NCBI RefSeq assembly: GCF_000471905.2
Contig: NW_006499969.1
Location: 477,516 to 541,515 of the forward strand
Length of the DNA: 64,000 nucleotides
Direction: 5' to 3'
DNA from: Amborella trichopoda
Taxonomy: Eukaryota; Streptophyta; Magnoliopsida; Amborellales; Amborellaceae
The notes beneath the pieces were generated by a model that worked only from the letters and a program-made list of their open reading frames with translations, was not told the origin of the DNA and made no database searches. The position numbers and the translations under genes are program-made. How positions within the stretch are numbered: the first letter of the stretch is position 1; each line of letters begins with the position of its first letter. Below, piece by piece: positions 37,772 to 51,500 of the stretch.

Positions 37772-39403
37772 ATGAGCCTAACGCAGCTCGATCAACACGA
37801 TTCCTCTATGCTCTAGTAAGTGATATTCCAGCTGATCGAAAACCTCATATATAAATATAGGCTTCCTCTCCCAGAAGAAAGAGAGTAATTTAAGTCCTAG
37901 ACCAAGAAGAAAAAGGTAAAGTAATGAAAAAGGTTATTCTCATATAATCTATACATAAACACTCTGAATTAACAATATGAAATTGAGGTCGTCGATTTGT
38001 GTACCATTCCCTTCCAAATATGTTATGAGACACTTACCCAAAATAAGAAAATGCTCTGAGACATGCTTGTCTTGTGCATATAAGAGAGTGTTGACCTGTG
38101 GTACGCCTCCGGAATTTGGTACTTGCGGTCAACATTAATAATTGGAACACATTATACACGATTAACTCAAATAAGTCAAAAAATATTCAAAGGCTTTATA
38201 TGCATCTCAAAGTTCAAATATTCATAATACACAATTGACATGAATCATCTTAAAGCCCCATTGCTGATGACTAGCATGCTACAGCTTGCTAGGAGACTGT
38301 GATTCATATCCATCTTAAAGTGTGCGTCACGTAAAGATCGATATATTTTTTTTTTTTTAAAAAAGTAACTACTTAAAATTCAAAATCTAGATTTTCAAAA
38401 GAAACAGAAAGGATAATTCTTCTTTTTATGGATTGAAATGGTAGCATCCCCAAAATTTGGGGCCCTAAAATTAGTTCTAGGTAGATTTTACCCAAGGGAG
38501 GAAATTGACATTATACTTCCGTGAGAGTATAATATCTTTTGGATTTAAGAATTCCATTAAAAATAGCAAACTATGTTTCAGTAATATAAAAAGTTTTAAA
38601 ATAATAAATTATTCATTTCTGATGTGAAGCAAGTGTCCCCTCAACTTTTTATAGGGTGAAAGGGGATTCAAATATAGAAAAAAATCGCATTGAAATAACT
38701 TTGGGTTCCAAACATCTTACTAGGAACTCCTCAATCGCCTTATGTCAACATTTGACAGTTAAGGAGTGTCCTTCCTCTACCCAAAGTCCATCAATTTTGA
38801 TAAGAATTTAAGAAAAGCACTGCGAAAGATATGAATAGGAAACGTTTGTATGTTAAACCACATTAGAGGTTCGAATCCTTCAAAAATGCTGACCAACTGA
38901 AAAAAGAAATAAATGTTTGTTTGTCGAAACCTTCTTCTCTTAAGTAAATATGCTGCAAAACAATGTTCCAGGATGAATTGGACCCAGGCAACTACTAGGA
39001 CTCACCCTATGGCGAGGCCAAGTAGGATGTATACCCTACTTACATTATAGTATAAATAATATTATGTTCAATTTAATTCAATTAATATCTAAGTGCTCTT
39101 TTGGTGCGCGTGAAAACTTACCTCATGAAATAAGATGCTAGGAAACATGCAGTTACACATATTTGGTTCATGTCTAAAACCGATGAAAACTTTTCATTGG
39201 GAAATGGTTTTACCATCCAAAGGAGGAAATCACATGAAATGTAATCCCAACCCCACAAGGTGGGGAGTAACTCATAGGGACCCATTTCTCAAACTCGGAC
39301 CCCAAATGTTATTCTAATCACGTTTACCGTGGGAGAAGAAATGACGGATGCAAAAAGAAAAAACGAACTATGTTTGCCTCGCTATCCCACTTGCCCCTCT
39401 CAA

Positions 39404-39513
<110 letters not shown>

Positions 39514-42500
39514 AGTAAGTAGTAGAGTAAGTAGAGTAGTAGTACGTACGTAACGTACGTAAGTAACGTAACGTACGTAAGTACGTAACGTACGNNNNNN
39601 NNNNNNNNNNNNNNNNNNNNNNNNNNNNNNNNNNNNNNNNNNNNNNNNNNNNNNAGAGAGAGAGAGTGAGAGATTTCATGGTAACATAGCATCAAGTTTC
39701 CTACAATATGCTGAAAAAGTCGTCTTAAACAGCTCGGCATTAAAAGAGGCCATTACATAATTTCTCTTCTTTAAACTTCAAGAGTAAGCCCTTTCTGCAA
39801 TCACATTTGGGAGAGCCCTCAAAACTGGTATGCCTGTTTCACAAATGTTTCCCCTTATTCTGGAGAATCTCTCTATGGCTTCATTGAATTTCTTGTGATT
39901 CCAGTTATGCTTTTCTTCCCCAATTTCATGGAATCTTCAAGTCCTTCTTATCCTTTGCTTGGGTTTCTTGGGTGTGTCTGGCCACTAAAGGGCTTTTGAG
40001 TACTTGTACATGAACTTATTGATATAGTGGATGTAGTCCTGTGTGGACCATATGGTTAGGTGCCTCGATCTCGCCCTCCGGATCTGGATGATCAGGCGGC
40101 ATGCGACTCGGGTTTCAAGGGAGGCAGGGGACTTTTGAGATCGCTCTCCCGAGAACCACGTTTGAGAGCAAGGGCAGATATTACCAACCTATGAGAGAAG
40201 AATTTTAAGGTGGGTTCGAGACTTACTCGGGTTGGCTCGTGTGGACGCCCTCTTAGATTATGAAGAAAGCCCCCCAGTAATAAAATTGGTTCGGAATCGC
40301 CTCCCTTGGCTTGTATTCTCCTGTTTTCTACAATCACACATATATGGCAAAGGTTATAAGATAGGTGGTTCAGTGGACCTCACCTCGCCTTTTGGGTAAG
40401 CGTATAAAGGCATGCACATTCAAAAGAAGAAAGAAAGAACAAGAGAAGAAGGATAGGGGAAAGAAGAATTTGACCAGGCAGGTATATCAATATAGTAACC
40501 AAGTTGGTGAGTAATTAGCCTGTCATGGTAGTAAAACGGGCTCGCTAACTCAGATCGGCTCAACATAGTTACTATTAGATGTCAATACCGATACTGACTA
40601 TCTAGACACGATGGTTAGTTTGTCGTGGCAATAAAGCGGGCACAGTAATTTCGGCACAACAACATTACGGCTACACGACAGGGCTACAATATGAGGCTAA
40701 TCTCAACCTTTATTAATCAAACGAAAGGATAATAGAAAGAATGAAAATCCTAAAGAGAGAGTAAGAAGTAAGAGAATAAGAAAGAGAAGAGAAAGAAAGA
40801 GAGGAAGAGAAAGAAAGAAGGAGAAGAGTTTGAGAGAAGAGAGAAGGAAGGAGAAAAGAAAGTGAAAGACACAGTCGACGCTAGGCATCGCCAGCTATGT
40901 TGGAAGAGGAAGAGAAAGAAAGACATAGTCGACGCTAGGCATCGCCGACTGGGTTGGAAAGAGAAGAGAGAGACAGACATAGTCGCCACTAGGCTTTGTT
41001 GGCTGTGTTTAAGAAGTGAAGAGAGATAAGACACAGTCAACGCTAAGCATCATCGGCTGTGCTAGTCAGAGAAGAGAGAGAAGATGCAGTCAGCTTTAGG
41101 CTTCGTCGACTGTATTAGACAAAGAAGAGAGAGAGAAGATGCAGTCGACACTAGGTTTTATCGACTGTATTAGACAGAGCAGATGTAGTCAGCGTTAGGC
41201 TTTATTGACTGTATTAAATAGTAAAAAGAGAGAAGATGCAGTCGGCGCTAGGCTTCGCCGACTATATTAGATAAAGAAGAGAGAGAAGATGAAGTCGGTG
41301 CTAGGCTTTGCCAACTGTGTTTAGATGAAGAGAAAAAAGAAGACACAGTTGGCGCTAGCATCATCGATTGTGTTTAGAAGGATAACATGGAGAGAGATAA
41401 AGATGAGAAGAAGAAAGAGAAAGAGAGATAGAGATGAGAAAGAGGAGAGAGAAAGGGAGATAGAGATGAGAAAGAGGAGAGAGAAAGAGAGATAGACATG
41501 AGCAAAAACAGAGAGAAGGGAGAGATAGAGATGAGAAGAGGAGAGAGAAAGGGAGAGAGATGAAAAGAAGAGAGACTAAACTAAAAAAAGGGGAGGAGAG
41601 AGAAAATTACGTTAGCAAAGGGTATCGACCCTTTTCTTCTCTCTCCTCTCTCTCTCTCCAAGACACACCCACAAGCTTAAGCAAAAATGAAGTCTTTATT
41701 GATTGATTGAATAAATGAATCCCAACCTTATTTTACAATTTGGCTTTGCATGCTTATATAGAATTAGGCCAAAACATGGGTGGACACCCAAAATGTACCT
41801 CAAATTGAAGATAATTACAATTTTACTGAATTAAAATAAATTCTAAAAATGGGTGCAAAAGGACTGTCTTGCCCCTGTCTAACAATGTGTGGAATTCCAT
41901 AACAGTCCCTACTGCTGCCCAAGAACTTGCATGATCTTCAATGACTGATCCGGGGTTGTTTTGATGCACGTTTGGTCGAAAGATGATTATTTTCTTGTAG
42001 GGCTCGGCATGGCGATCGATTTGATACCAATTTCGAGCCATGGATCGTGTTTTTAAGCCACGACCATGTGACTTGAATTTTGGTTGAACCTTAAAAACTT
42101 TGGATCTATATTGTGCTCGTTCCTTGATGTTTGTCTTCAATTTCTTCCCTGAATCACAGTGAGCATGCCGTCACGATCACATTGCAACAAAAGTAGCTCG
42201 ATTTCGTGTCCGGATGAGGATTTTGTCGTCTTGAGTTTTTAGTCGGAATATTGAATCCAACCATTCATCATACGTAGGGTTCAGGCCAGAGATAGCCACG
42301 AACCTTACACACATAATGCAATTGGTTTCATGCCAATTGGGTATACGAGCCTCGTGATTTGGGCGTCAAGGTGGGGCGCGCTGCTACTGAATTTTCTGTA
42401 ATTTTTCTTCACTGATCAATTACTTTCCTCTAGTTTTTCTCCCTGCTTAGGCATCGTCATGGGGTGTACCACATATCGAATCACTTATCTTGATGAGATG

Positions 42501-45500
42501 AACATGCTCACAATATTTGAGCACGATCCGACTCCGAACGAGTGATGGTTTTTACTAATTAGGGAAGCAGTGCCGTAGAGATCGTTTTCACTAACTTCAT
42601 TTTATTTGGGGCTCTTTTACCCATGACCTTTTGGCCATGTCCACCCTTTTCATCCATTTTTACTCACAATGCCCTTTTGGGTTTTCACCGTGCCCTGTTT
42701 TTATTCACAGAACTCTTTTTACTCATGGTTGACCATGCCCATCCGTCATTTTTACTCATGGCGTTCCCTTATTAAGGTATACACCATGCCCGTTATTTCA
42801 TCATTTTTTTTGTGAAGGCGTGTTTAAGGTCATGCCCTCGGGACCTGTGCAAAGCCTTTTAACGTCATGCGGCTAGGATGTCCACTATAGTTTAAGGTCA
42901 TACAGCTGGACCACAATGAGGATGGATAGTAGTCTGTAGGGGTCATGAAGTGAGTGTGGTAGTGGTTTTGCTCACTGTTGGGGAGATGGCACGAGGGTAC
43001 TTGTGAAAGATGGATGATGTATGAAAGAAAGGTGGAAAGTGGCGCCCACTAGCTTATGACAAGTATAGGGGGGGAGATGGTTTGCCATTTTGTGAGCGCG
43101 ACTGAGACTCACTGAGGAATGATGTAGAATGATGAAATGAATGGACTCGCTGGGGAGATAGTAATAGTGGTATGCGTATGTGGGGTAAGTTTATGGTCAT
43201 GCCTCCTAGACCTGTGCAAAGCAGTTTATAGTCATACGGTTAAGACATGTACTACATTCTTTGGGTCATATAGTTTGAACTGTGGTTATGCAGTTTAGAG
43301 CGATACAACTAGGACCGTGAAGTTTTAAGGTCATGTAATTAAACCTCCACTATAGTTTATGGTTGTATAGTTTGGACCACGGTTATGCATTTTAGAGTCA
43401 TGCAACTAGGATCGTGTAGTTTAAGGTCCGGCAATTAGACCTTTGCTACAGTTTAAGGTCATAAAATTTGGACCATGGTTATGCAGTTTAGAGTCATGCA
43501 ACTGGGACGGTGAAGTTTAAGGTTGTACAACTAGACCTCTGCCACAGTTTTAGGTCATATAGTTTGGACCATGCAGTTTAGGGTCGTGCATCTAGACTAA
43601 GGTTGTGCAATTTAAGGTCATACAGCACAGACTATGGTTTAGGTCACCATGTAGGTGAGACTCCATAGGGAATAGATCTGTGGATGACAATCTGAATCCC
43701 TGGGGATAAAGTGGTTAGTGTCATACACAAGCAGAGGGTTCAGATGGAGATAGTGGCCCGACGAGGGATCGCAAACGAAAGTAGAAATCATTAGGGATTA
43801 GGGTGCGAGTATGACTCCTGGGGGGTGAAAGATGAGACTCCATGGAGAATAAGTAAGCCGACTCCCTGAGGATAAGATAGCAAATGGGTAGTGACTTGGT
43901 GTGAAACAGACCCACCGGGGATTGAAGAAATAAGAATGACCTGAACTCCACTGGGGATAATGGGTTGCAGTACTGGTGTGACCCGCACTGAGGATGAGTG
44001 ACAATGGCTTGCTCCTGACTCCATTGGGGATGATAGGTCACACACAACTTTGCCCTAGGTTGCTTAAAATACAATCAGTGCCAGGTGCAGCAACCATTAT
44101 TATTGAGCACTCAGTCGGCGCTAAGTCTTCGAAAACGCACTCAACGTTGAAGTCGGCCAACACTGCCTCTTAACCACTCAGCCGACGCTAGGTTGCTAAA
44201 CATACATTGGGCATTGAGGAAGACATGTGCCAGCACTGGCACTGAGTTGTTGGGCACACAACCGATGCTAAGTTTGTTGAAACACAACCGATGTTGAGGG
44301 CCGCCTGTGTTATTGTTTGAACACGGCCGGCGGTGGGTTATCGAGCACATGATTGGTGCTAGGGCTATTGAAACTCAGCCGACGCTAGGTCAATTCGACC
44401 GCATAGTCAGCGCTGGGTATGGATTGGTAGATAGGTCGTAGCTCGAGCCCCGACCCGGCCTTGATGAGCCGGTAAATGAAACTTTTCCCCAACCTCAGTT
44501 CAAAACCCGACTTGTCCAGCCAGTTTGTTGGGATTTTTTAGGCGGTGATGAGAGTTGCCTTGGGCCTCAGTTCAACTCTCTCATCGTCATTTGACTTTCC
44601 TTGGACGTGACTAAGATTCCCAATTTGTGAGGGGCGTTTGATGGTAGTGTTGACTATATAAGGGGGTAAAACCCCATTTCCTTCACTTTTCACCCAAGAT
44701 AAAAAGCTCAAACAATATTTTTTAACAGTGAGCAAAGGATTTCCGTGTGAAAGCTCCAACAAGCAGAGGGATTCCAATAAGAGATCAAGCGTTTTAGCAA
44801 GCCTTACAGGGAAGGTTTCGCCAAGATTGTCAAGGGATTATTGGAAAAGGACGAGTTTCAGGAGTTTCTCGGTTAGCACAGGAGGTTTTTCGGGAAGCAA
44901 GAGAACTCCAGCTGTGATCTTCAAGGGTAAAAGAGGCGGGAAGTTCCACAGTTGACATTTTCGCAAGCTTTGGGAAGTTTTTGAGAGTTTAAGGGGTTTC
45001 TCAGTGACTTGGGGAATGTTGTAGAGGGTTTTCGACGGGGTTTTGGTGACTTCCCGACCAAGACGTAGGCAGGGAAAAGTCTCTCAGTGAGTTTCCGGCT
45101 GTGTAGGAGAAGTTTCAGTGAGACACCGAAGGGTCAAGGGAAACATAATGGTCGCTGAAGGTGGATAGTCGTAGGGAAGGCGAACGATTGTGGGGGTTTT
45201 CCTTTAGCGGAACGGGAGTTCCGGAGGGGAACCAAAGGGTCGGGGGACACGAACGGCCACAAGAGATGAACCGTCGTAGGAGGTGGACGGTTGCGCTTGG
45301 AAATTGTGCAACCATTTTGGGGAAGCGAAGGGATTTTTGCCTTGAAAACAAGGAGTTTAGGGAGACGAACAGTCATGATAGAGCCGACGCTGCAGAAGCA
45401 CAGCCGACGCTGACACAACCAGCGTTGATGGTTAGAAGCATAACCAGCGCTGATATGGTCGACTCTGATCTTCAAGAAAGGCACCCGATGCTAGGAATTG

Positions 45501-48500
45501 GGAGCACAGCCAGTGCTGACCTTTGGAGGACACAACCAGTGCTAGATTCAGATGGCATTCATCGACCCGTATGGAACGTCATGACACGAATAGTGCTGCT
45601 CGCATGTGGCAGTATGTTACACGCGAGACTTACAGCGCTCAACAATGAGCTACGTGTTGTCATGGGTCTGCAAAGGGTGGTGAATGATGGTAAGGCATGG
45701 GTTGTAATACCTGTTGGAAGCCATGTCCTCCAGCACAACAGTGAAGTCCATGTTGTTCTATGGAAGGGCATCCACTGTGAATAGCGTATGCTCTCCATCA
45801 TTGGCTAGTTCCTGACCAGAGAAGTCTGCTTTGTATGTTTGATACACACATAGAATGAATTTTGCCTTGTATGTTTGATATACATGTAAGATGAGATCTC
45901 TAGCATGTATGTTTGATATACACATCAAGTGAACTGAAGCTAACTTCTCCGAGTGGTTTCGCTTCATCTTTTGACTTATAGCAGTCCTCTTATAGCGGTG
46001 CTAGTCAGATGAATTGAAGCTAACTCTCTAAGTGGTTTCGCTTCTTCTTCATGATGAGGGTGCTTCTTTGGTGGGTTTGCTTCTTCTAAGAGAGAAATTC
46101 TTTCGTTGGTTTGCTTCTTTTGGGGGAGCAATTATTTTGGGTCTGTAACCATTCTCTTATCCTAAGATTCAAGAAACACAGTGCAAGTTTTGGGTTTGTA
46201 ACCGTACTCTTATCCTCAGATGCAAGAGACTTGTAACCTCCCTAATAATGGGTTTCTTAGCTTGTAACTTGTAACTCGTTTTATTGCAATAAAAAGAGTT
46301 AGAATTTGTTTGGAATATCTTACATACTTTTGCGTTGAGTCCTTTTCCTTTGAATATGTATCACAGATAGTATTTCTTTAGGTATCGCCCATTGATAGGG
46401 GGCATTGCCTCCTCTCCATTAGGATGTGCCAATATGTAGGCTCCATTTGGTGCGACCTTTTTTAATAAAAAAGGACCTTCCCACTTGGGTTCAAACTTCC
46501 CTTTAAGATGTCCATGCAAAACAATTGACCTCATGATGGCTAGAACTAGATCACCAGGGCGAATGAGTAGATTTTGACTGACTTGTCAAAGGCCCTCTTC
46601 ATTCTCCCTTGGTCGAGTTGAAGGTTCTGCAGAGCCTCTAGCCTCTTTTCATCTAATGCATCCAATTCTTGATACCAGAGCTTGACTCTCTCATCTTCGG
46701 TTATTCCTTGGTGAATAGTGACTCGCAGTGAAGGGATTTGAATTTCGAGAGGTAAAACTGTTTCGGCCTCATAGACTAGAGAATAAGGAGTGGAATCAGT
46801 AGCATTTCGTATAACAGTGCGATGGGCCCATAATGCTTTGGGATGCCTCTCATGCCAGTTCTTTTTCGCCTTTGATACCGATTTTTGTAAAATGTTGCAT
46901 AGAGTCTTATTGAAAGCCTCAGCTAATCCATTCACTCGAGGGTGGTACATAGTTAAATACTTCCATTCGAAACCAAATTGGTTGACCAAACGATGAATAT
47001 GGTGGCTTCGAAATTGGGGACCATTGTCTGATATAATTTGGTTAGGGACCGTAAACCGGTATGTAATGTGATGTCGAATGAAGTTTGCCAATTTTGTCCC
47101 AGGAACTTGCTTAAGGGGGACAACTTCAGCTCACTTAGAAAAGTAATCTGTTGCAACCAGAATGAAAACATGACCCATTGCCGAAGGAGTGTCAATAGGC
47201 TCTACAATGTTCATACCCCATTGTGAGAAGGGCCATGATGCCACTAAAGGGTGTAAGGGCTCTGGAGGTTGGTGAACAAGGCATGAGTGTATCTGGCATA
47301 CTTGGCACTTTTTAGCATAGGTTAAGGAATTGACGATCATGGAAGGCCAATAGTATCCCAAACTGCGTATTCATTCATAGAACTTAGGAGCGGACTGGTG
47401 TAGTCCACAAATGCTTGAGTGGACTTCTTCTAACACCTTATTTGTTTCTTAGACGTCCACACATCTAAGAAGGATACCATCAAACGACTGTTTGAAGAGA
47501 GCATCTCCTTCAAGGAGGGTATACTTGGTAAACATTCGGCATACGGTGTTGCCTTCGACACGATCTTTCGAGAGCCTGCCATGTTTTAGGAAACTAGTGA
47601 TGGGCTCTCTCCAATATTCTACCTGTTCAATTTTCATGCATATTGGGTCAAAGAATTCTGGTTCTTGGTTTCGACCCTTAGCTTTTTGACTCTGTGCCAT
47701 TTCTTGTTCAGTCTTAATTAGTTCCTTAGTTGATAGAAGCGCTCCAAATGGATAAGGAGGACACTCCGGGAAGATATTTCTCTCATCATCCACGTCGACC
47801 TCAGTTCTTAGCTCAATGTGTCTCCATTCTGCCACCTAAACAAGCGTGGGTCTTGATGAGGACAAGTGAATTGTGGCACCAAGTTTTGCAATTGCGTTAG
47901 CCTGCGAGTTTAGCCTCCTGGGGATGTGACTCAGGGTTATGTCCTCAAACTGGGCCATATACGATTTTGAGTATTGTGATAAGGCTTGAGAGTGTCTTTT
48001 CTTGCATCATAGATCCCTTTGAGCTGTTGGATAACCAACTCAGAGTCGCCATAGATCTTGAGCTGCTTCAAGTCGAGGTCGAAGGCTATCTCCAACCCGA
48101 TTATAAGGATTTGATATTTTGCCTCATTATGAGAACTAGCCTGAGTGAGAGAGAAAAAAAGTGGCAATACTAGTCCTCTAAGAGTCAAGAATACTACTTC
48201 GGCACCTCCTCGATCTGATTGGAAGGCTCCATCAAAGTACAATTCCCACGCATGAGCAAGATCAGCACAAAATATTTCTTCATCAGGGAGGTCACTTGAT
48301 AAAGGAGATTCTGTTGGTATGGGGTGAGTTGCGAGAAAATCAGCTAAAGCTTGGCCCTTGATGGTCTTTTGTGGGACATACATGATGTTGAATTCCATCA
48401 GCAATAATGCCCACTTAGCAAGGCGTCCTGATAGGCACAGGCACATCATAGATACTTTATAGGATCTGCTTTTGTTATAAGTTTCACTTCATGACCAACT

Positions 48501-51500
48501 AAGTAGTGGCTGAGTTTTTGTACTGTGACGATTAGGGTTAAGCATATCTTCTCTATAGGGGGATAATTCCTCTTGGCCCCTTGCAAACTGCGACTGAAAT
48601 AATACTATTCCATTTCTTTTCCCTTGTCATGGTTTTGAGCCAATAATGCCTCGAGTGACTCATCTAGAGCAGTCACGTAAAGGATAAGGGGTTTTCCTTA
48701 CACAGGTGTAGAGAGCACTGGAGGGTTGAGTAAATATTGTTTGACGTCATCAAGAGCTATCTGACATGCCTCATCCCAAATGAATGGGGTATCCTTCTTT
48801 AACAGGTGTGTGAAGGGTTTACGACAACCTGAAATATTTGAACCGAACCAGCGAATGTACATCTGCTGCCCTTGAAGGGAGCGCAATTCTCGAAGTGTAG
48901 TCGGTGACGGCATTTCTTGGATGGCCCTGATCTTGACTAGCTCAACCTCAAGCCCTCGATGTCTGACAATGATTTCAGAGGGTTTATTTTAAGTTGATAA
49001 AGGCGTAATCGTTCAAACACCTTTTCAAGGTCTCTCATGTGAGCATCGTTCTCCTTGGATTTTACTGCCAAGTCGTCTACATAACACTCTACCTCTTTAT
49101 GCATCATGTCTTTGAAGATGGTAGTCATTGCTCTCTGATATGTGGCATCAGCGTTCTTTAATCCAAAAGGCATCATTTTCTAATAGAAGACCCCTTTTGG
49201 AGTTCAGAATGCAGTGGCTTCTTCATTTTCAGGCATCATTTGTATCTGGTTATACCCGGAGTACCCATCCATGAAGGAAAAGACTTGATAGTGAGCTGTT
49301 GAGTCGATGAGCATCTCGGTGAATGGCAACAGGAAGTCATCCTTAGGACATGCGGTATTGAGGTTGAAGAAGTCAAACTAGACCCTAATTTGACTGTTCT
49401 TCTTCTTGAATGGAATGACATTTTCTATTCATTTCGGGTACTTGACTTCACGAATGAAGCCTGCTTATATGAGTTTGGTCACTTTGACAGCTATCTGCAT
49501 TTCGAGGTCAAGCCTAAACCTCCTTGATATTTGCTTGACAGGTTTGACAATCGGTTCGATGCCATGACGGTGAATGGTGACTTGAGGGTCTAAACCAGGC
49601 ATCTCGTGGTAATGTTAAGAAAAGACATCTCGGTTTGCTTGCAAGAAAGTTGTGAAATTTTCTTTTTCTTCTGAAGACATATTTGCCGAGATAAAAGTAG
49701 GCCTAGGGATGGCTTCATGCCCTAGATTTATTTCTTCGAGTTCGTCAGCAATAGCCTGACTGCCTTTTTCCCATTCTTCTAGGGCTTCTTGCAACTCTTC
49801 CTCGTTGTTTTCAAAGGTCTTTTCATCAACCTCATGTGCGGAGACCCATTACCCTAACATCTCTGCCTCCAATAAGGCTCCAGGGTAGGTCATGCTTTCT
49901 GCGCCTTTCTCGAACTGAGGGATGGAACGGTCAACCTCAAACGTGGAAAGCCTATCAGGTTGCAGAAGCTTGTCTTGAAGGTTACAAGGAAATTGTGATT
50001 CAGTGATGATGGGGTGAAAAGCGTCTTCGTATGAATCGCATGGTATTTGCACGGGTTCCTGCAGTGTTTGCCCCATGCTAGCTGGTGCTTCATAGACTTG
50101 TATTATGTGTAGGCTTACTGAGAATAGAAACTCTGCCCCTTTGACTCTCTCAGTCTCTGCTCAAAGTCAGGCACAGGGGACCACTGGGGTTTCTTTGGCT
50201 TCAACCTTTTGTTCTTCTTTGAAGAGAATGTCTGTGGTTTGACACGAGCTTCTAGGGCATTAGAAACTGTCAAGAGTTCTGCTTTCTGAGCCAGCATCTT
50301 TTTCAACCACCTCTGTTGTGTTTTAGTTATGTTTGATCCCTCAAGTTCTCTATCAAGATCTTCGAAGTCCAAGCATATCAAGGTTATACTTGCAAGAGAC
50401 ATAGATGAGGAAGAATGAGTAGTAGAAGAAGAAGAAGGAGATGGGTTAGAAGGTGGGGGATTTTTAAGGTTGTTCCCCTCCAGACCTCTCTGGGCAGCTT
50501 TTTACATCATCGCCAGGGTTGGACCAGTGCAGGGGGTCTTTTAGGTCTTTCCCTTGCCTAGACCGTTGGGGAGTGCTTTTAACATCATCACTCTCATTGG
50601 ACGTGTCGTGAGTGGAAGAGGACTCTGGGAGGTCCTCTCGATGGGAAGGAAGGGGCATACCAGGGAGAAAGTCTAGTAAAGTTGGTAGTGGGGGAAGGGG
50701 CTTAAGAAATTCCTGCTCGACTGGAGGTTGAGCCGTCTTGTTTTTCTAGCAAGCAGCCCTCGGTGCCTATCTCCTTTTGGTTTTCTGAGGTGGTACTTGA
50801 TTCGCGTGGCTAGGCTTGTGAACAACGCTAGCTTGATAAACTGCTTGTCACTTTAAAAGATTTGAGTCTACTTCACCCGTGGTGAACTATCCATGCATGG
50901 GAAGTCGAGGGTTCAACATAGTCTGAATGATTATTGAGACGGTCTTGTGTTGGGAGGTCCTCCTCTTGCACTTATGGAGCAGTGGCTTGGGGATCACGTA
51001 CTGGGACGTTCTAAAACTCCCGACATTCCCGCATTTTCTTTGCAAATATATCATGGAAACTGGTCCATTCTCACAGGTAGTGGCCCCATACTTGGTGATA
51101 CCGGCACCAATGGTCCTCAGTCCCCTGAGCAAGGCGTCGGGGGTGCCTTGCCTATTTCGGTGTGATTAGACCGTCCTAAAGCATTATAACAAAGAAGGCG
51201 TAAAGGATACCAGGGGCTTTGTCTTCCTCTTGGACAGTTACTGCATGGGGGCTTTTGCTACCCGTAATGCCTTCTTTAAATCTTCAAGCTTTATTTGACC
51301 CTTCTGATTCAGGGCCTCGATAATATCTTTTAGCGTGTAGCAGTCATTTGTAGGATGATTAATCCTTTGATGGTAAGCACAATAATTCGCCAGAGTGTCG
51401 AGGCCAGCTTGCTTAGGGAACTTGGCTTCTGGAAGCTAAATCATATTCTATTCCAATAATAACCAGAGCAGTGCAAGGACCCATTCCTTCTCATAGCGGT